From NCBI GenBank assembly GCA_030435675.1, contig CM059622.1, positions 6,510,001 through 6,574,000 on the forward strand: 64,000 bases of DNA, written 5' to 3'. Position 1 is the stretch's first letter. Each line of letters starts with the position of its first letter. The notes under the pieces are model-generated. The model was not told the DNA's origin. It ran no database searches and was given only the letters and a program-made list of their open reading frames with translations. Position numbers and translations under genes: made by a program. The stretch is from Steinernema hermaphroditum. Taxonomy: Eukaryota > Nematoda > Chromadorea > Rhabditida > Steinernematidae. Of the stretch, positions 32,938 through 44,291 are shown piece after piece.

Positions 32938-35425
32938 TCACTCGAGGGTGTCTTCGATTTCGTGGAAGTCGTCGAACTGCCACTGTTGCACACCTGCGCA
33001 GAGGAGACGGTGCGCCAGGATAGTCGCGTTCTGGATGGAGATCTTCTTGCGGACGGCGATGAACTCGGCGTACTCCTTCCTGAGGGCTTTGAACTCAGCC
33101 TCAAGGTGGTTGTCGCTCGTCACGTGCTTCGCGATCTCCACGGCGACACTCGGAAAGTCCCACCGAGAGAAGCCGGCCCTGAAACGGCCGGATACGATTC
33201 TCAGATTCTCTGGGGTACCATGGGCGCTATTAGCAAATAACGGCCAAAAGTCTAAGTGTCTAGACATGTCTGGGAAAAGGGCCAGCCGAATTCTGTACCA
33301 TACGATAAGCCACCAAGACTACAGGGCGCGCACTTCAGGCTCACTTAAAATTCAGAGGGATGAGCCTAAACTGGAGCGTGAGCCAGAGCGGAAAACGATG
33401 AGGGGCGCACAGAAAGCGTTGTTTTCAGGTTCTATACGGGGTTTTAAATTCCTACATATCTGAGGTTGTAGAGCGAGCGAGGCGAGCCCCATATTCATTT
33501 TGCGTGCGGCCTAGCTTCCAGACTTGGCTTAGGCTCCTGCTTAGGCTCATGCCTATGGAGTTAAAGCGAGCCCTGTGGTCGTGGTGGCGTCGGAAAACCG
33601 CAGCTTTCTCCAGACATGTCTAAACAACTAAACTTTTGGCCGCTGTGACGAGTTTTGGCCGCCCAAAAATACTTTTGGCTAATAGTGCTAATAGAGCCGT
33701 ACCATGTGATCTTGTCCAGCCTGTTCATCTCCTCTTCGGTCCACTTCACGACGAACATCCAGTGGGCCCTCCGTTTTCCAGTCTTGTCGTTCCCCGAGAC
33801 TCTCCACTAAAAAGTCCTTCAAGTGGATAAGAAGCTGCAACATACCGCCATCGACCGACTCATATCGTGGCAGTTCCTCTCGCCACACAGAAGACCTTCA
33901 TGCACCATTTCGGCGTAGATTCTGAAAAAATGCGCTGGTGCTGTACACTGGAGGGACGCCTTACGCCAGATAGCCACAGAAGATGTAGTTGTTTCCAGTG
34001 AGCTTCTTGCCGTGACTATCTTCCAGTTTGTCAAACTTGAGGGCCATCGGTTTTGAATTCTCCGATCGCCCCTCCATGGTCATTTGTTCGAGCATAGTGC
34101 CCGTAATCTTCGAAACCATCTTGAACGAAAACGTAGTGCGTTTGAGGAACTGACAGACGTCCACCACAGTGCGGACGTAGAGGGGCGCCATCTTCATGTT
34201 CAGGAGCACATACTCATGGAACCGGGCCAGAAACCACGCAATCAACTTCTCGTCCTTCTGGAAGGCCTTCGCCAGATCCTCCGAGTGCGTGTCCCGGGCG
34301 GTAACGGTGTTCATCAGAAATCGAAGCTTACGGTGGGTTTCCGGGATCCCCTGACAGCGCCGCCATGGCTTCTTGGCACTTCTCACGCTTCTCGTGGGTG
34401 CCGGGTGCTTCTGTGTAGGATTTAGAATTTCTCTTTTCATCTCTTGGAACCACACTGGCTTCTCGCTGAAATAGGGAAGCGTTTCCACATTTCACTCTAG
34501 AGGCACCTACCCTTCGAAAGAGATGTTCTGCAGCCATGTGTAGGCGAACCCGATCTTGTCATCGTCGAAATTCCTCCTTTTCTCCCAGTCCTTCAACCGA
34601 TCGACAAGACGATCGATTTGGCCCTTCGCGTAGTAGAGGAACTGATGCTTCATCTCGGCGACGACGCTAAAAATGCACTCCTAGAGGTCATGACCCCTTC
34701 GAGGACATCTCACCAGAGCAGCCCCACGAAGTGCTGGCGCCGGCGCTCTCTCATCTCCAGACTTATCTCCCTCCGGGCTTCCACCATCTTCTTGTCGGTC
34801 ACCTTCTTCTTGAGCTCCACTCCCGGGTAGTAGAACTGGAAGTTTGCCCGCATCTTCTTGTCGTCCTCGGTTCCGACGCGGGCGCAGAGGATGTCGAGGC
34901 ATCCCAGGGCCGCCTTCGTCTCCATGGCCTTCCAAAGATGGCCCCACCAGTCGTGCGCTTCTCTGGCGCAGCTTCCGCGCTTCGCAGCCCAGCACTTTAT
35001 GGCGCTGGCGACGACTTCGACGAAGATGGGCGCCATCTCCGGGTGGCGGAACACCCAGTTGAGCGTCGAGGTGAAGAAGGCATCGATGTTGCCCCGGTGG
35101 GCGATGAACAGCTCGCCGACCTCCTCCGGGAACGTCTTCCCAGGCCTGGCTCGATTCATAATCCACACCAAAGACTCGTCCTAGAAAGCCCTTCCCAGAG
35201 AGGTCCGCTACACCCTCTTTGTACCTTATGGAGCGCCTTCGACCTGACTCTGTAGGGCTGCTTGGACACCCTCCACGGCTTCTTCAGGGCCAAATTCACC
35301 TTCATTCTGAAGCTTTCCTTCCGACGGACGGAGCCATATCGCGAAGAGATGTTAGAGGAGAAGTCGGAGATCGTGTCGGTGTCGGCCATGATGGACATCG
35401 TCTCTAGAGAGCGTCTACTTTGCAT
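32938..35425 (-). CDS. Unrecognised 581 aa protein with two related helical halves
   Basis: Seven exons, 35425-35225, 35180-34714, 34666-34511, 34465-33965, 33921-33846, 33806-33703 and 33178-32938, sum to 1746 nt and stay in phase, so the gene is real although I know no family for it. The N-terminus is Ser/Asp/Arg-rich and disordered. Two stretches resemble each other, one around IDAFFTSTLNWVFRHPEMAPIFVEVV in exon 2 and one around IAWFLARFHEYVLLNMKMAPLYVRTVV in exon 4, which suggests an internal duplication of an all-helical module, perhaps MIF4G-like; this is inference. No signal peptide or membrane segment. The intron 33179-33702 is filled by a foldback repeat. The start at 35425 is the first of several possible Mets. 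Confidence 0.78.
33222..33700. mobile_element. Foldback/MITE-like element inside an intron
   Basis: Ends are inverted: CGGCCAAAAGTCTAAGTG and TAGACATGTCTGG at 33241-33273 match, on the other strand, 33611-33651. Further out CTATTAGCA (33228) pairs with copies at 33675-33697. No coding capacity. It occupies nearly all of the 524-nt intron of the 581 aa gene. A target duplication is not clear. Confidence 0.5.
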
Positions 35426-36798
35426 GATCTGAAAGATAGGACACTCAATGTCGAAGATAGTTTGATCGCTTTGGAAAGCGGCACATTGGACAGTTTTCTG
35501 ATCGGAGGCTAGAGGACGAAGAAATGAGGAAAGTTGTGAATACTGTGGGAAGACATAGCAACATATGGAACGAAGGCTGTCACTGACTGTAACCATCGGC
35601 GGCTAAGCATAAACACCGCCACAAAAGACGCCGTCGAAGAGATCGCGCGACTGATGGGCCGAAAGTCAAGTGGGTGGAGTCAGAGGTACACAATGACTGG
35701 GTAAGATCTGAACCCATGCGAGTAATGTTTTAAACAAGAACAAAGATCTGATTACCCAATAAGTCTTCCCACGATGCTCTGTCCAATGGCGCAATCGGAT
35801 GAGATTACGCGCTAATCAAGAGAGGCGCATGACGCTTTGATGCAAACATCGAGTCCTACGGTAAATGGGAGGTGCGCCTTTTAGAGTTTGACTGAAGACA
35901 AGGGATGAGGAAACAGCCTCCGATCGGGCGATCGTGAAAGTAACTGGAGGGGCGCCAAAAGGAGCGCCATGTCGGAGAAATCGGCGATTTGCACTTAGTG
36001 TTGTTGGTGAGGGGCCGACGGAGATCGGCGCCGCGCAGCTCTAACTTTCCTTTGGCGACGATCGATCGACGTGAGGCTGATTGCAGCTGCCTGATGGAGG
36101 CCAATGTTTATGCATTGTGCCAGATAGGCACGCTGGGGCGTCTTTACGGTACACTCGCCGATTGGGGCATTACAAAAGACGGCGACGTCGAAGGTGACCC
36201 TTTCCGTGCCGCTTCTCCTGTTTGAAGAAACGAAACCATTTTCTTTGTTTCGGACCAGTGTGTTCTCTTGTGTCTTGTGCGAAGTTGTAACAAAGGTAAT
36301 AATCACACAATAGGAACATTGTCTTGGTGTCTTGGATGCGTCTTTCGGACGTTAGTGAGGCAGGTAAAAATTTTTGTCGGTAAGCGAGAATCCCTTGAAG
36401 GATGCTTCCCTTTATGGATCTAGGAATGAGCGAGAAGGCCGAGAGGCCACAAGGCAGCGCTTCTGCACCGCTCTCAGGTCTACCAGGACTTTCATGCATT
36501 CGAGGACTAGACTGATGGTCAAGATCAGTCACTACGGTATCACCGCGGTTTACTCTCCCGATATTCATCGGAATGTTCTATGTTCTGGAATTGCCATTGT
36601 GTTCTTAGTTTCTTGTGCTATTTTCCTATTTATTTTTTAACAATTGTAGTTTTGTCGGAAAATTAACGGAGCCTTGTTCGTCGCACATGAGGCTTTGCGT
36701 CCAGATGCCGATCTTCAACAAGATGACGGAGAATGAGCCTCCGCGGCGAAAATTTCGCATGTAAACATCTCACAGTTCCTCAATATTTACGGAGAAAT
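35426..36798. other. Intergenic region
   Basis: No gene is supported. Open frames at 35995-36306 and 36170-36568 (minus) and 36374-36640 (plus) overlap and have no motif. Confidence 0.5.
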
Positions 36799-36924
36799 GC
36801 AAGGTCTTGGCGTTCCAGCTGGTCATGTGGGGACACGAACGGTACTCGAATTCGCCGTTCAAGCCAGGTAGTCTGTGCAGCTGGAGTTGTAGCTCGATTC
36901 GGGGCGGCACTAAATGAACAAGAT
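36799..36924 (-). pseudogene. Fragment of the chitin-binding gene exon at 15136-15285
   Basis: The stretch GTTCCAGCTGGTCATGTGGG through AGTCTGTGCAGCTG to GGCACTAAATGAACAAGATG repeats the exon-6 end and acceptor of the chitin-binding gene at 15180-15300, with a short deletion and several substitutions. It has no other chitin-binding exon near it. It lies immediately upstream of small-gene copy 3, exactly as the original exon lies upstream of copy 2. Confidence 0.85.
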
Positions 36925-36960
36925 GAGAGAAATGGGAAGGGTGCAATTTGAATTGACTAA

Positions 36961-37049
36961 GGGCTTGGTGGGAAGAGCATCACTTTGGCGTGTATTTAAG
37001 ATACCAGGATGAGGGCTGGGCATCTCATCCTGCATCTTGACCCTTTAAA
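36961..37049 (+). promoter_or_regulatory. Conserved promoter/5' leader of small-gene copy 3
   Basis: GGGCTTGGTGGGAAGAG, CATCACTTTGGCG, TATTTAAG (36993-37000) and the dyad GATGAG...CTCATC (about 37009-37030) precede the start, in the same order as in copies 1 and 2. Confidence 0.6.
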
Positions 37050-37385
37050 ATGAAGCTTCTTGCGCTCTTAAAGTCTAAAGCGGATCGATATGACGTCCAA
37101 GTGGTATCGACTGATGTCGACAAACATGGAGGAGACGATCTGGATACCGACCACTACATCCCTGTGGGCAACAATCTTGAGGACACCTTCTTGTCGCGGT
37201 CCCTCTCTCGAGTCCGAAGACGTGGAATGTACTCTGTTGACTGTGGAGAGACGGACAAGAATACTCTTCAGAAGAAGCTCCTCGAAGAGGCGGAGCGCAA
37301 GAAGGCAGAGCTCCAGGACGTTCTCCCCAAGTTGAAGGAGTTTCGGGGGTACACCCTTGTCGACATCAAACGGACTGTCGTTTAG
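37050..37385 (+). CDS. Unrecognised small charged protein, family copy 3
   Basis: A 111 aa single-exon paralogue of the genes at 7554 and 15423, with the same [10 protein letters not shown] start, [33 protein letters not shown] and C-terminal helix [19 protein letters not shown], ending DIKRTVV. It is shorter in the variable acidic region (residues ~20-33). AATAAAC near 37460 can end the transcript. Together with the hitch-hiking chitin-binding exon fragment upstream it shows that a block containing copy 2 was the source. Intact frame; function unknown. Confidence 0.78.
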   Translation: MKLLALLKSKADRYDVQVVSTDVDKHGGDDLDTDHYIPVGNNLEDTFLSRSLSRVRRRGMYSVDCGETDKNTLQKKLLEEAERKKAELQDVLPKLKEFRGYTLVDIKRTVV

Positions 37386-38622
37386 GCAAGGTTAGCGCTC
37401 TGTGGCAAATACCCTGAGGTTCATTAAAATTCAATACTTGTTACTCATAAACTGAAACACAATAAACGGAATCCCTAATATAGCTAACATCTACCTTTTG
37501 TAACCTTCCCGATTCAGCGGCACTTAGCCACGCAGGGATCGCAGAGGCGGAGAGCTCATTTTCGTAGAGGACGCCTAGATCCATTAAAAATGGCCGATGC
37601 TGTAAACATCCTTTACTTTTAAAGTGCTGGCCAAACCGATGAGCGCATTGCTGAGCACAGTTAATTCTGACCCCTCATGTTGTCCATTGCATTCCTTTTG
37701 ATTTTATAGGTCTATTCATTTCTTTTGATTGTCATTTTTGGCACCTCGGGATGCTGAAATGCGAAGTGATGTATGGGTTTCCTATGGTATTAATTGTGCG
37801 ATGGATGATGACCATGGATGGTGCCTTCAACCACGTACGTCATCGGGTCTAACATATCGAATGTATCTATTGCTGTGTTAGTCATATATCACAACATGAG
37901 CAAATCTCAAAAAGATTGCCGGATCACCATTTTCTCTTAACTTCAACGTTTCCAATTGGCTAAGTACTGTAGCAGGCTGTGGGGATATGCAGCAGGTATG
38001 TACCACTCACAGCTACCATGTCCACTTAGAGACTCCACTTCACGGAAATAGAGGCCAATTGTTGAAAAAGTCACACTTTAGCAATGGCGCTTGAGACCTG
38101 TCACTTCCGAGTTGACCTCAACAATGGCACTCTACTTTGAGCTGGGAGATTCTCGTTTGAATTTTCATATAGCACTCTATCTCTGTCTGTGCTCATCCAT
38201 AATTGGCGAGATCAGAAGAAACCACTCAGAATAAGGTAAATTGAACCAAAAAAATTTTCGACTCAAAACCAAAACAACTTGGAGCTCTGCAAATATTGTC
38301 AATAAATAGCACTTAATAGTATAATGGATGTCTTCGTCAACCTGAATCAGATCGTGGTGATATTAGATTCCACCATCAACAGCAAAACGTTCTTTTCTTT
38401 CTTCAACGCACAATTTCGAACATTCGTAAGAAACATTTCGATTCACACAAAGAACATGCGAATCTTATGTATTCCCATCAGTTTTGAATCATCTCCGCCG
38501 ATTAATTTCATAAAACCTTTCGATGCAATATAAAATAATTTTCTACGAATGTAATGTCTAGTCACGGCATTGGTCTCAGTTTCGAAAGAAAACGTGCTTC
38601 GTGATTTGTGTCGTAAACTGAC
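37386..38622. other. Intergenic AT-richer region
   Basis: I see no gene, RNA or repeat that I can support in this stretch. Confidence 0.5.
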
Positions 38623-39741
38623 AAGGGACTGTTCCCAAGTGATACACGCCGATCGAGCTGATATTTGGCACGGTGGTAGAGGTGCATCTGAGAAGTCACG
38701 CACACAAAAACTCGCGTGCCCAAAATGAAGCTATCCACCCTAAACAGGGCTCCGAAGTTACCAAAATTCACGACACTCAATACTAGTGCCATTGAATTGC
38801 AATGGCACGTTGTGCTCGTGTGGTCGAGGGGCAGTGCTCTGAGACGCCAGTCTACGGTCTCGAGTTCGATTCCCACAGAGAATCTATTATATTTCGATTT
38901 TCCTTCTTTTCACCGAAACTGTACATTATTATGTTTCTTGGTGTTTAACAACACTTTTTCTTGTCTTGCATCAAATGTAGCCTAAAAAACCCTTTGCACG
39001 AATCCGAACTGGTAACCCAGATTTCACTTTTGTGGTGAAGCTGTTTTTCGTTCTTTCACGGTCCCCTCTTTTTTGCTAATTACCTCAGGACATCAAACCA
39101 AAGAAGAATGGCTGAGATGGGTGTCGAACTCGAATCCCAAAAACGGCAACCAAAAGACTATCCAGCTCGACCACATAAACAGTTGCCGCTCAGCCAGCAA
39201 AGTTGGCTATATTCAATAAAACGCGACTTTCAGAACGCATTTACGCGTATATGTGTTTGTATTGGCCAGAATCGAATAGGATCTGTCGTTCTGACATCTT
39301 AAACGATAAGGGGAGAAGGGGGAACGCGAAAGAATGAAAATCAACTCCACGGCAAAGGTGAAATTCGGGTTACCAGTTCCGATTCCTGCAAAAGGTTCCA
39401 AACCATTGATCAGTGTTGGTAAACGCCAGGAGATGTGAAAATATGCTGTTATGGTTAGAAGAAAGAAGATGGAAGCACAACAAAACCTGGTTGGACTCGA
39501 AACCGAGACCGTAGACTGGCGTCTCAGAGCACTGCCCCTCGACCACACGAGCACAACGTGCCATTGCAATTCAATGGCACTAGTACTGAGTGTCGTGAAT
39601 TTTGGTAACTTCGGAGCCCTGTTTAGGGTGGATAGCTTCATTTTGGGCGCGAGTTTTTGTGTGCGTGACTTCTCAGATGCACCTCTACCACCGTGCCAAA
39701 TATCAGCTCGATCGGCGTGTATCACTTGGGAACAGTCCCTT
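38623..39741. repeat. Palindrome (two inverted arms with tRNA-like sequence)
   Basis: The outer ~250 bp of the arms, 38623-38868 and 39496-39741, are inverted copies with only a few differences (AAGGGACTGTTCCCAAGTG at both outer edges). The inner parts (38980-39075 and 39305-39395, sharing GAACTGGTAACCC and CGTTCTTTC-like blocks) are related but more diverged. Each arm contains the tRNA-like stretch TGGTCGAGGGGCAGTGCTC followed by a B-box-like GTTCGATTCC or equivalent, and the 230-bp centre has a third tRNA-like reading on the minus strand (39110-39180). None folds as a full tRNA. No protein is encoded. Confidence 0.75.
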
Positions 39742-40264
39742 GTGAGCCAGTTCTGGCACAAGGAGCCACTTCTGAAGAAGGCCGTCTGTGTAAAGAAGCC
39801 TGAAAAGGAGAACCGGCGTATTTGAGAAACCTTTCAAGGTCACATTCGATTTGAGCTCTGTTGACGACTTCCACCGAATAGTAAATAAGAGAGGAGCACG
39901 TGAAAGAGGAGAAAAACACGCATAGAACAGGAATGTTTTTAATGCGCACCCAGGAGAGATGGCCGTCGGGAAGTGACTGCCGGCACTGTTGGGGACGTTG
40001 TGTAATGTTTCTGAAGAGTCACGTGAGACGGGAGGTGAAAGATTTCTCTGCACTATACATTGCTCTCCACCATGCATGAGTCTCACACATCAGACGCGCT
40101 CCCAAGGAAGCGTTCACTGATCGAAGATTAATGTTCGCGGTGTGGTCACCGTCGCCGAAGTGACAAATTCCACGATTTGATGGACAGTTCTCCGCATGTG
40201 ACATGACATGGGCACAGCTGGTATGCGGCGGTAAATAAGTTGACATGCCGTAAGCGTGATCGAA
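39742..40264. other. Intergenic region
   Basis: No supported gene; several overlapping open frames without motif. Confidence 0.4.
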
Positions 40265-40395
40265 AACAACAACGGAAGGCACGTTTCAGGCAGACACCTC
40301 AGAGCTCCGCGTGGGGAGCGACGCGGCCGTCCACGTGAACGCGCCCCAAAGATCGAGCCGATCGGCGACCAACCCCGCCAGAATCTCTTGTTTTG
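40265..40395 (-). pseudogene. Inverted partial copy of an exon of the 40.5-41.0 kb gene
   Basis: On the minus strand this repeats 40797-40932 almost base for base, including the 5' end of the following intron (GTGTCTGCCTGAAACGTG), but the acceptor and last exon are absent. It is therefore a fragment. Confidence 0.7.
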
Positions 40396-40513
40396 ACATC
40401 GATTGGGTACGCCGACGAAGTGGGTTAACTCACCGTTTCGGACGGAGGCACGATCTTTGCCCAGCAGAGCGTTTTGTGGTCGACTTTAAGTGATCAGATC
40501 ATCGGTGATCTGG

Positions 40514-41023
40514 TTTTGCAGGGAATATGTCCGTCGCCGAAAAGCTGTGGGCGACGGCCGATCCGAAGCGGAACCCAACGTTTCTACGCGCTTTGCACGT
40601 TCCTCAAATATCTTGAGCCTGACCTCGATTCCACTGGGACCGCTTCAAAAAGCTCCTTGGGTTCAGATTCACCAACAGCGTCGTCAGGCCACACGCATCG
40701 TCGATGGACAGGTTTTGTACCAGAAGTCGTCATAAAATATGTAGATCAGCGGAGCAAAGATCGTGCAAACGGAAAGGTAACCCAGTTCGCTGCCGATCGA
40801 TGTCAAAACAAGAGATTCTGGCGGAGTTGGTCGCCGATCGGCTCGATCTTTGGGGCGCGTTCACGTGGACGGCCGCGTCGCTCCCCACGCGGAGCTCTGA
40901 GGTGTCTGCCTGAAACGTGTCTTCCGTTGATGTCTTCCAGAGAAGATCTGTTTGTGGAGAATTCGACGAATGGGAGAATCACGAAGACGAGCTGAATGAC
41001 CGTCTCGAGAGCTTTGATCTCTG
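40514..41023 (+). CDS. Probable small multi-exon gene, frame not fully resolved
   Basis: A start at 40514 reads MSVAEKLWATADPKRNPT and continues through two 38-nt introns (40568-40605 and 40716-40753) in consistent phase as ...LTSIPLGPLQKAPWVQIHQQRRQATRIVDGQ then RSKDRANGK. Next come an exon at about 40815-40905 and a last exon from 40945, with a 39-nt intron between. For these two, one frame is arginine-rich and ends ITKTS, while another has stronger codon bias (EILAELVADRLDLWGAF, then EFDEWENHEDELNDRLESFDL and a stop at 41023). I cannot tell which is used. No family recognised. Confidence 0.45.
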
Positions 41024-41135
41024 ATCGAACGCCTCTGTGGCGTCGTGTCCACGTGCGCCACCCGCCAGAGTGACCGTTGCAGAGTAAAGATGTTTATTTG
41101 CGATACCCATAAGCACGTACACGCCTAAGACTCGT

Positions 41136-41597
41136 TTAGAAGTTTCTATTTACACATTTGAACTCGTTGAGAGATTCTGAGATCTTGCGGTGGAGATTCT
41201 TGCGGTAGTCGGGGGCCATCGTGTAGCAGGCGTAGGGGTCATCGACGGACTCGGTGTAGATGTAGGCGGCGGAGGTCTTGTCGAAGGGCACAAGCTCCAC
41301 GATGACGACGTTGTCATTCTCGCAGACGCGGAAGAACTCCTCGTGGCTGCGAGCGAACGCGATCTGGCACTTGTTGGTGCAGTCGACACAACCGTCCTGC
41401 AAGGCAGAGGTTAGGCCGATCGAAGGACGTTTCATTGAGGCGATTCCCAAACTGGCTCCACGCTTCGCGCCGAGCCAGTTTGAACACAACATGGACCGGA
41501 ATGCTTTGATCGCCGATCAAAGCCTAGATCGAGCGAAGTCAGAGCAAATCGGTCCTTGTGAACGGTTGGGGAATCTTTCTGGGAGAAGACTTACCAT
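41136..41597 (-). CDS. Unrecognised 87 aa cysteine-containing protein
   Basis: Exons 41597-41595 (the Met codon alone) and 41396-41136 join across a 198-nt intron and give 87 aa. The product has a CxxCxxxC-type start (GCVDCTNKCQIAF), the core FFRVCENDNVVIVELVPFDKTSAAYIYTES and a basic helical end (KNLHRKISESLNEFKC). No signal peptide. An antisense AATAAA at about 41088 follows. High third-position GC and a good TTGCAG acceptor support the exon; the one-codon first exon is inferred from the GTAAGT donor after ATG. Family unknown. Confidence 0.6.
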
Positions 41598-43985
41598 GAC
41601 TATCAGAAGACGACTAGATGAGAAGGAGACGAAACGACGTCAACGAAGAAGGGGAGGGACAGAGCGGCTAAAATTAAATCGACGCCGATAAGGAGACAGG
41701 GAAGACGAGCGGAGTGTGTGTGCACCCAGCGCGAGCACTCGGTTGTTATACGATTTCGATGAAACGGGAAGGCGGCGGAGAACGGCGGCGGCGGCGCGGA
41801 GGGGAGGGGAAAACACGACGCGCCGCCGGCGGAGGCGCGAAGCGCCGCTTGTGGACATCGAGCAAAGTCTCTGGAAGTGCACCACGAAAACAGGCGCCGC
41901 CGGTCTTCGGTCCGACGGTCTCTGATGCCTCGGCTGCATCAGAAGCAATCAGAATCGGAGAAACAGAGGACATGTGCGAAGATGGGGTGTGCAAATTATG
42001 GTCAGAAGTGGCAACGATGCTGTGAAGATGGCGGTGCAGAGCTAGGAGTGCGTTGTTAGTAAACCTCGACGGATTCGACAAAGTCAGCAGAAGAACCACG
42101 GACAGAACTACTTCGAAACTTGGCGGTAGGCCGCTCCAAAAACCACCTTCGAAAACTGAAGTGATTTTTGAGGCAGTATGGATAGTGCATTATTTTTGAA
42201 GGGATCTGGAGATGGGTCGAGTCGGCTGTGCACTTTTCTCTCTTTCTGTAGACATAAACGCGGCTATAGAGAGGATTTAGACGGTCCATCCCAGCTAGTC
42301 TAGTCTATTCAGATTGTCCCTATACGTTCTCTACGTAGGAACAAAGCGTCCCAGTCGTAGTATAGGCGATAAGGACTTTACAACTCATTTTCTCGACAGT
42401 ACATGTGACGCGATAAGATACTAAAAAAGGAAGCTGAAGATGAGTATGATAAACGGCCTGAGGAGGCGATCTGTACTCTTCTGTGTGCATCACCTTTAGT
42501 GGTTATCTATCTATAGCGCTGTGTAACAGAGCTGAATCATGTGGGCGAACGCACTAGAGCAGAGCGGGACTTATCTCTGTTTTGGGCATCAGAGACCTCT
42601 CCTAGACGTCCACCTGACCAGGCACACAACAAACAACATGCAAACAATCGATTTTCGCGACTCGCCTAACGGTTCGTCGACCACTAACCGTTCAAAGCGC
42701 AGCGCGAACCCTTCTGCAAAGGACATTTTTTTTGCTGCGCGACTGATCGATGACCCCGGCTGGGGAGCCGGGACCTCCGCGCCTGGCCCTCGGACACCGA
42801 CCTGGCCAGGAAGGAGTGGGCACCTCCTTAAATGCCACCCTTTCGAAATCATTTTTTCGGGAAGCTGACGAAATTACCGTAGCGACGAAACGGTTGTTTT
42901 CGACTCTGAGCGCCGAAAACAGGAAGCTTAATGCGTGACGCGGTGTTTTGAGCGAAAAAAAGAAGCTAAGGGTCATCATAATTGGATCTGCGATGGGGAA
43001 GTGAAGTGTTTTTGTGGCTCTGCGGAGCGAAAGTCGTCCGAACTCTGTTCTGCCGCCGCCGGCGACAAACAAATCTTCTCTATTGTCAACGTCAGCATAA
43101 GCGAAACTTCGCTCTGTTACAGCGAAATCTGTCTTCTTCTCCTCGGATGACATCTGAGCCTGACAAGGAAGTCCTGTGGCCATGAAAACAGTTACCGTAA
43201 TCCTGAGTGTCACCCGTCTGCGTGGGCTTAGCAACGCGAGAGGACGTGAAAAACAAGTGACGCTCAGGAAACGACGAAGCAAACAAGGATCAGTCATTAA
43301 GCCTTCGATGCGGAAGGCACATACAAAAAATGTTGTTTTTCGTTTAGGGTGGCACGCGGACTTTGGTCGTTCCGACGGAAAAACATCCTGGGAGGCATTT
43401 GGAGCCGCTCGCCCGGATTCCGCTTTTATGTGGGAGCGGAGTTGTTGTCGATTAATGAGGAAGTTCCAAAGTCCTGCAGGCACGGTCGGCTATTTTGAGA
43501 AGGCAGAAGGAAGTGGTAAACAAAGTCGAAAATATCTCACTGAGCAAATATGAGATATTTCGGCAAACAACTTCGAGAGTTCTGGGACTTCTTCTACATT
43601 TTGTGGCTCAAAATTGCGATGTAAGGTAGTTGGAGTCGCTTGTAGTTGCACGCCTTCAGATGCACAGAGAAGAAGAGAGATTGTTTGGATTTGATTTCAT
43701 TTGATTTGAAAAAGTGTTCGCCCTTGTACGGAGCCTTCTAAAGGGGGCGCTAATCTGTTCTCTTTCTGGACCACACTAGTGAAATGACGGGTTCCCGACG
43801 TGAAGTTGTCTTTCAATGGAGAGAAAAGTTTCGGCTTGTGCTAGTAACTGCTTTGCTTTGTCTTACAACACCCCAAAGGAAGACAGAAATGAAAGGTCAT
43901 AATGTGAAGCGGCTGTCTTTCCATCAATATAATCATTATTCATTGTCCGAAACATTGAGTTTTCATGTTACATGTTGACAACAAG
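41598..43985. other. Gene-poor region
   Basis: A 263-codon opening on the minus strand (43483-42692) is the only long frame; it lacks motifs and biased codon use, and I do not call it a gene. Nothing else is supported. Confidence 0.45.
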
Positions 43986-44291
43986 ATGTCCGACGTATCC
44001 GGACGCGTGAGAAATCACTCCGAAGGTCGCCGACGCTTCAAGAACCAGCGAAGACGCAACTTTCCGACCACGGACTCATCTCTCCGATGCAGATGCCAGC
44101 CGAAGATGCCCCAGTGCCCCAAACGACCTGAACAGGAGAAGACCCGTCGCCATTTTCAAAGTTTCGCCGGTTCCCGCATGCTTCGTGGAGCGCGCCGCCA
44201 CCGACCGGTTCGACATCTATGCCACATGCAAGGGATGAAGTCTGCAGCCAGAGACATCCTCTGTCTTTTTACTATTCGGTGTCAAGGCCTT
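43986..44291 (+). CDS. Possible small basic protein
   Basis: From ATG at 43986 the frame reads MSDVSGRVRNHSEGRRRFKNQRRR and stays open for 101 codons. The last third looks more protein-like one frame over (VSPVPACFVERAATDRFDIYATCKG, ending at 44238), so a splice or indel near 44160 is possible. AATTAAA-type sequence follows near 44300. No family recognised and no paralogue in the window. Confidence 0.25.

Noticed and set aside
42692..43483. 263-codon minus-strand frame
   Set aside because: Composition is unlike the real genes nearby and there is no recognisable motif; length alone is not enough.
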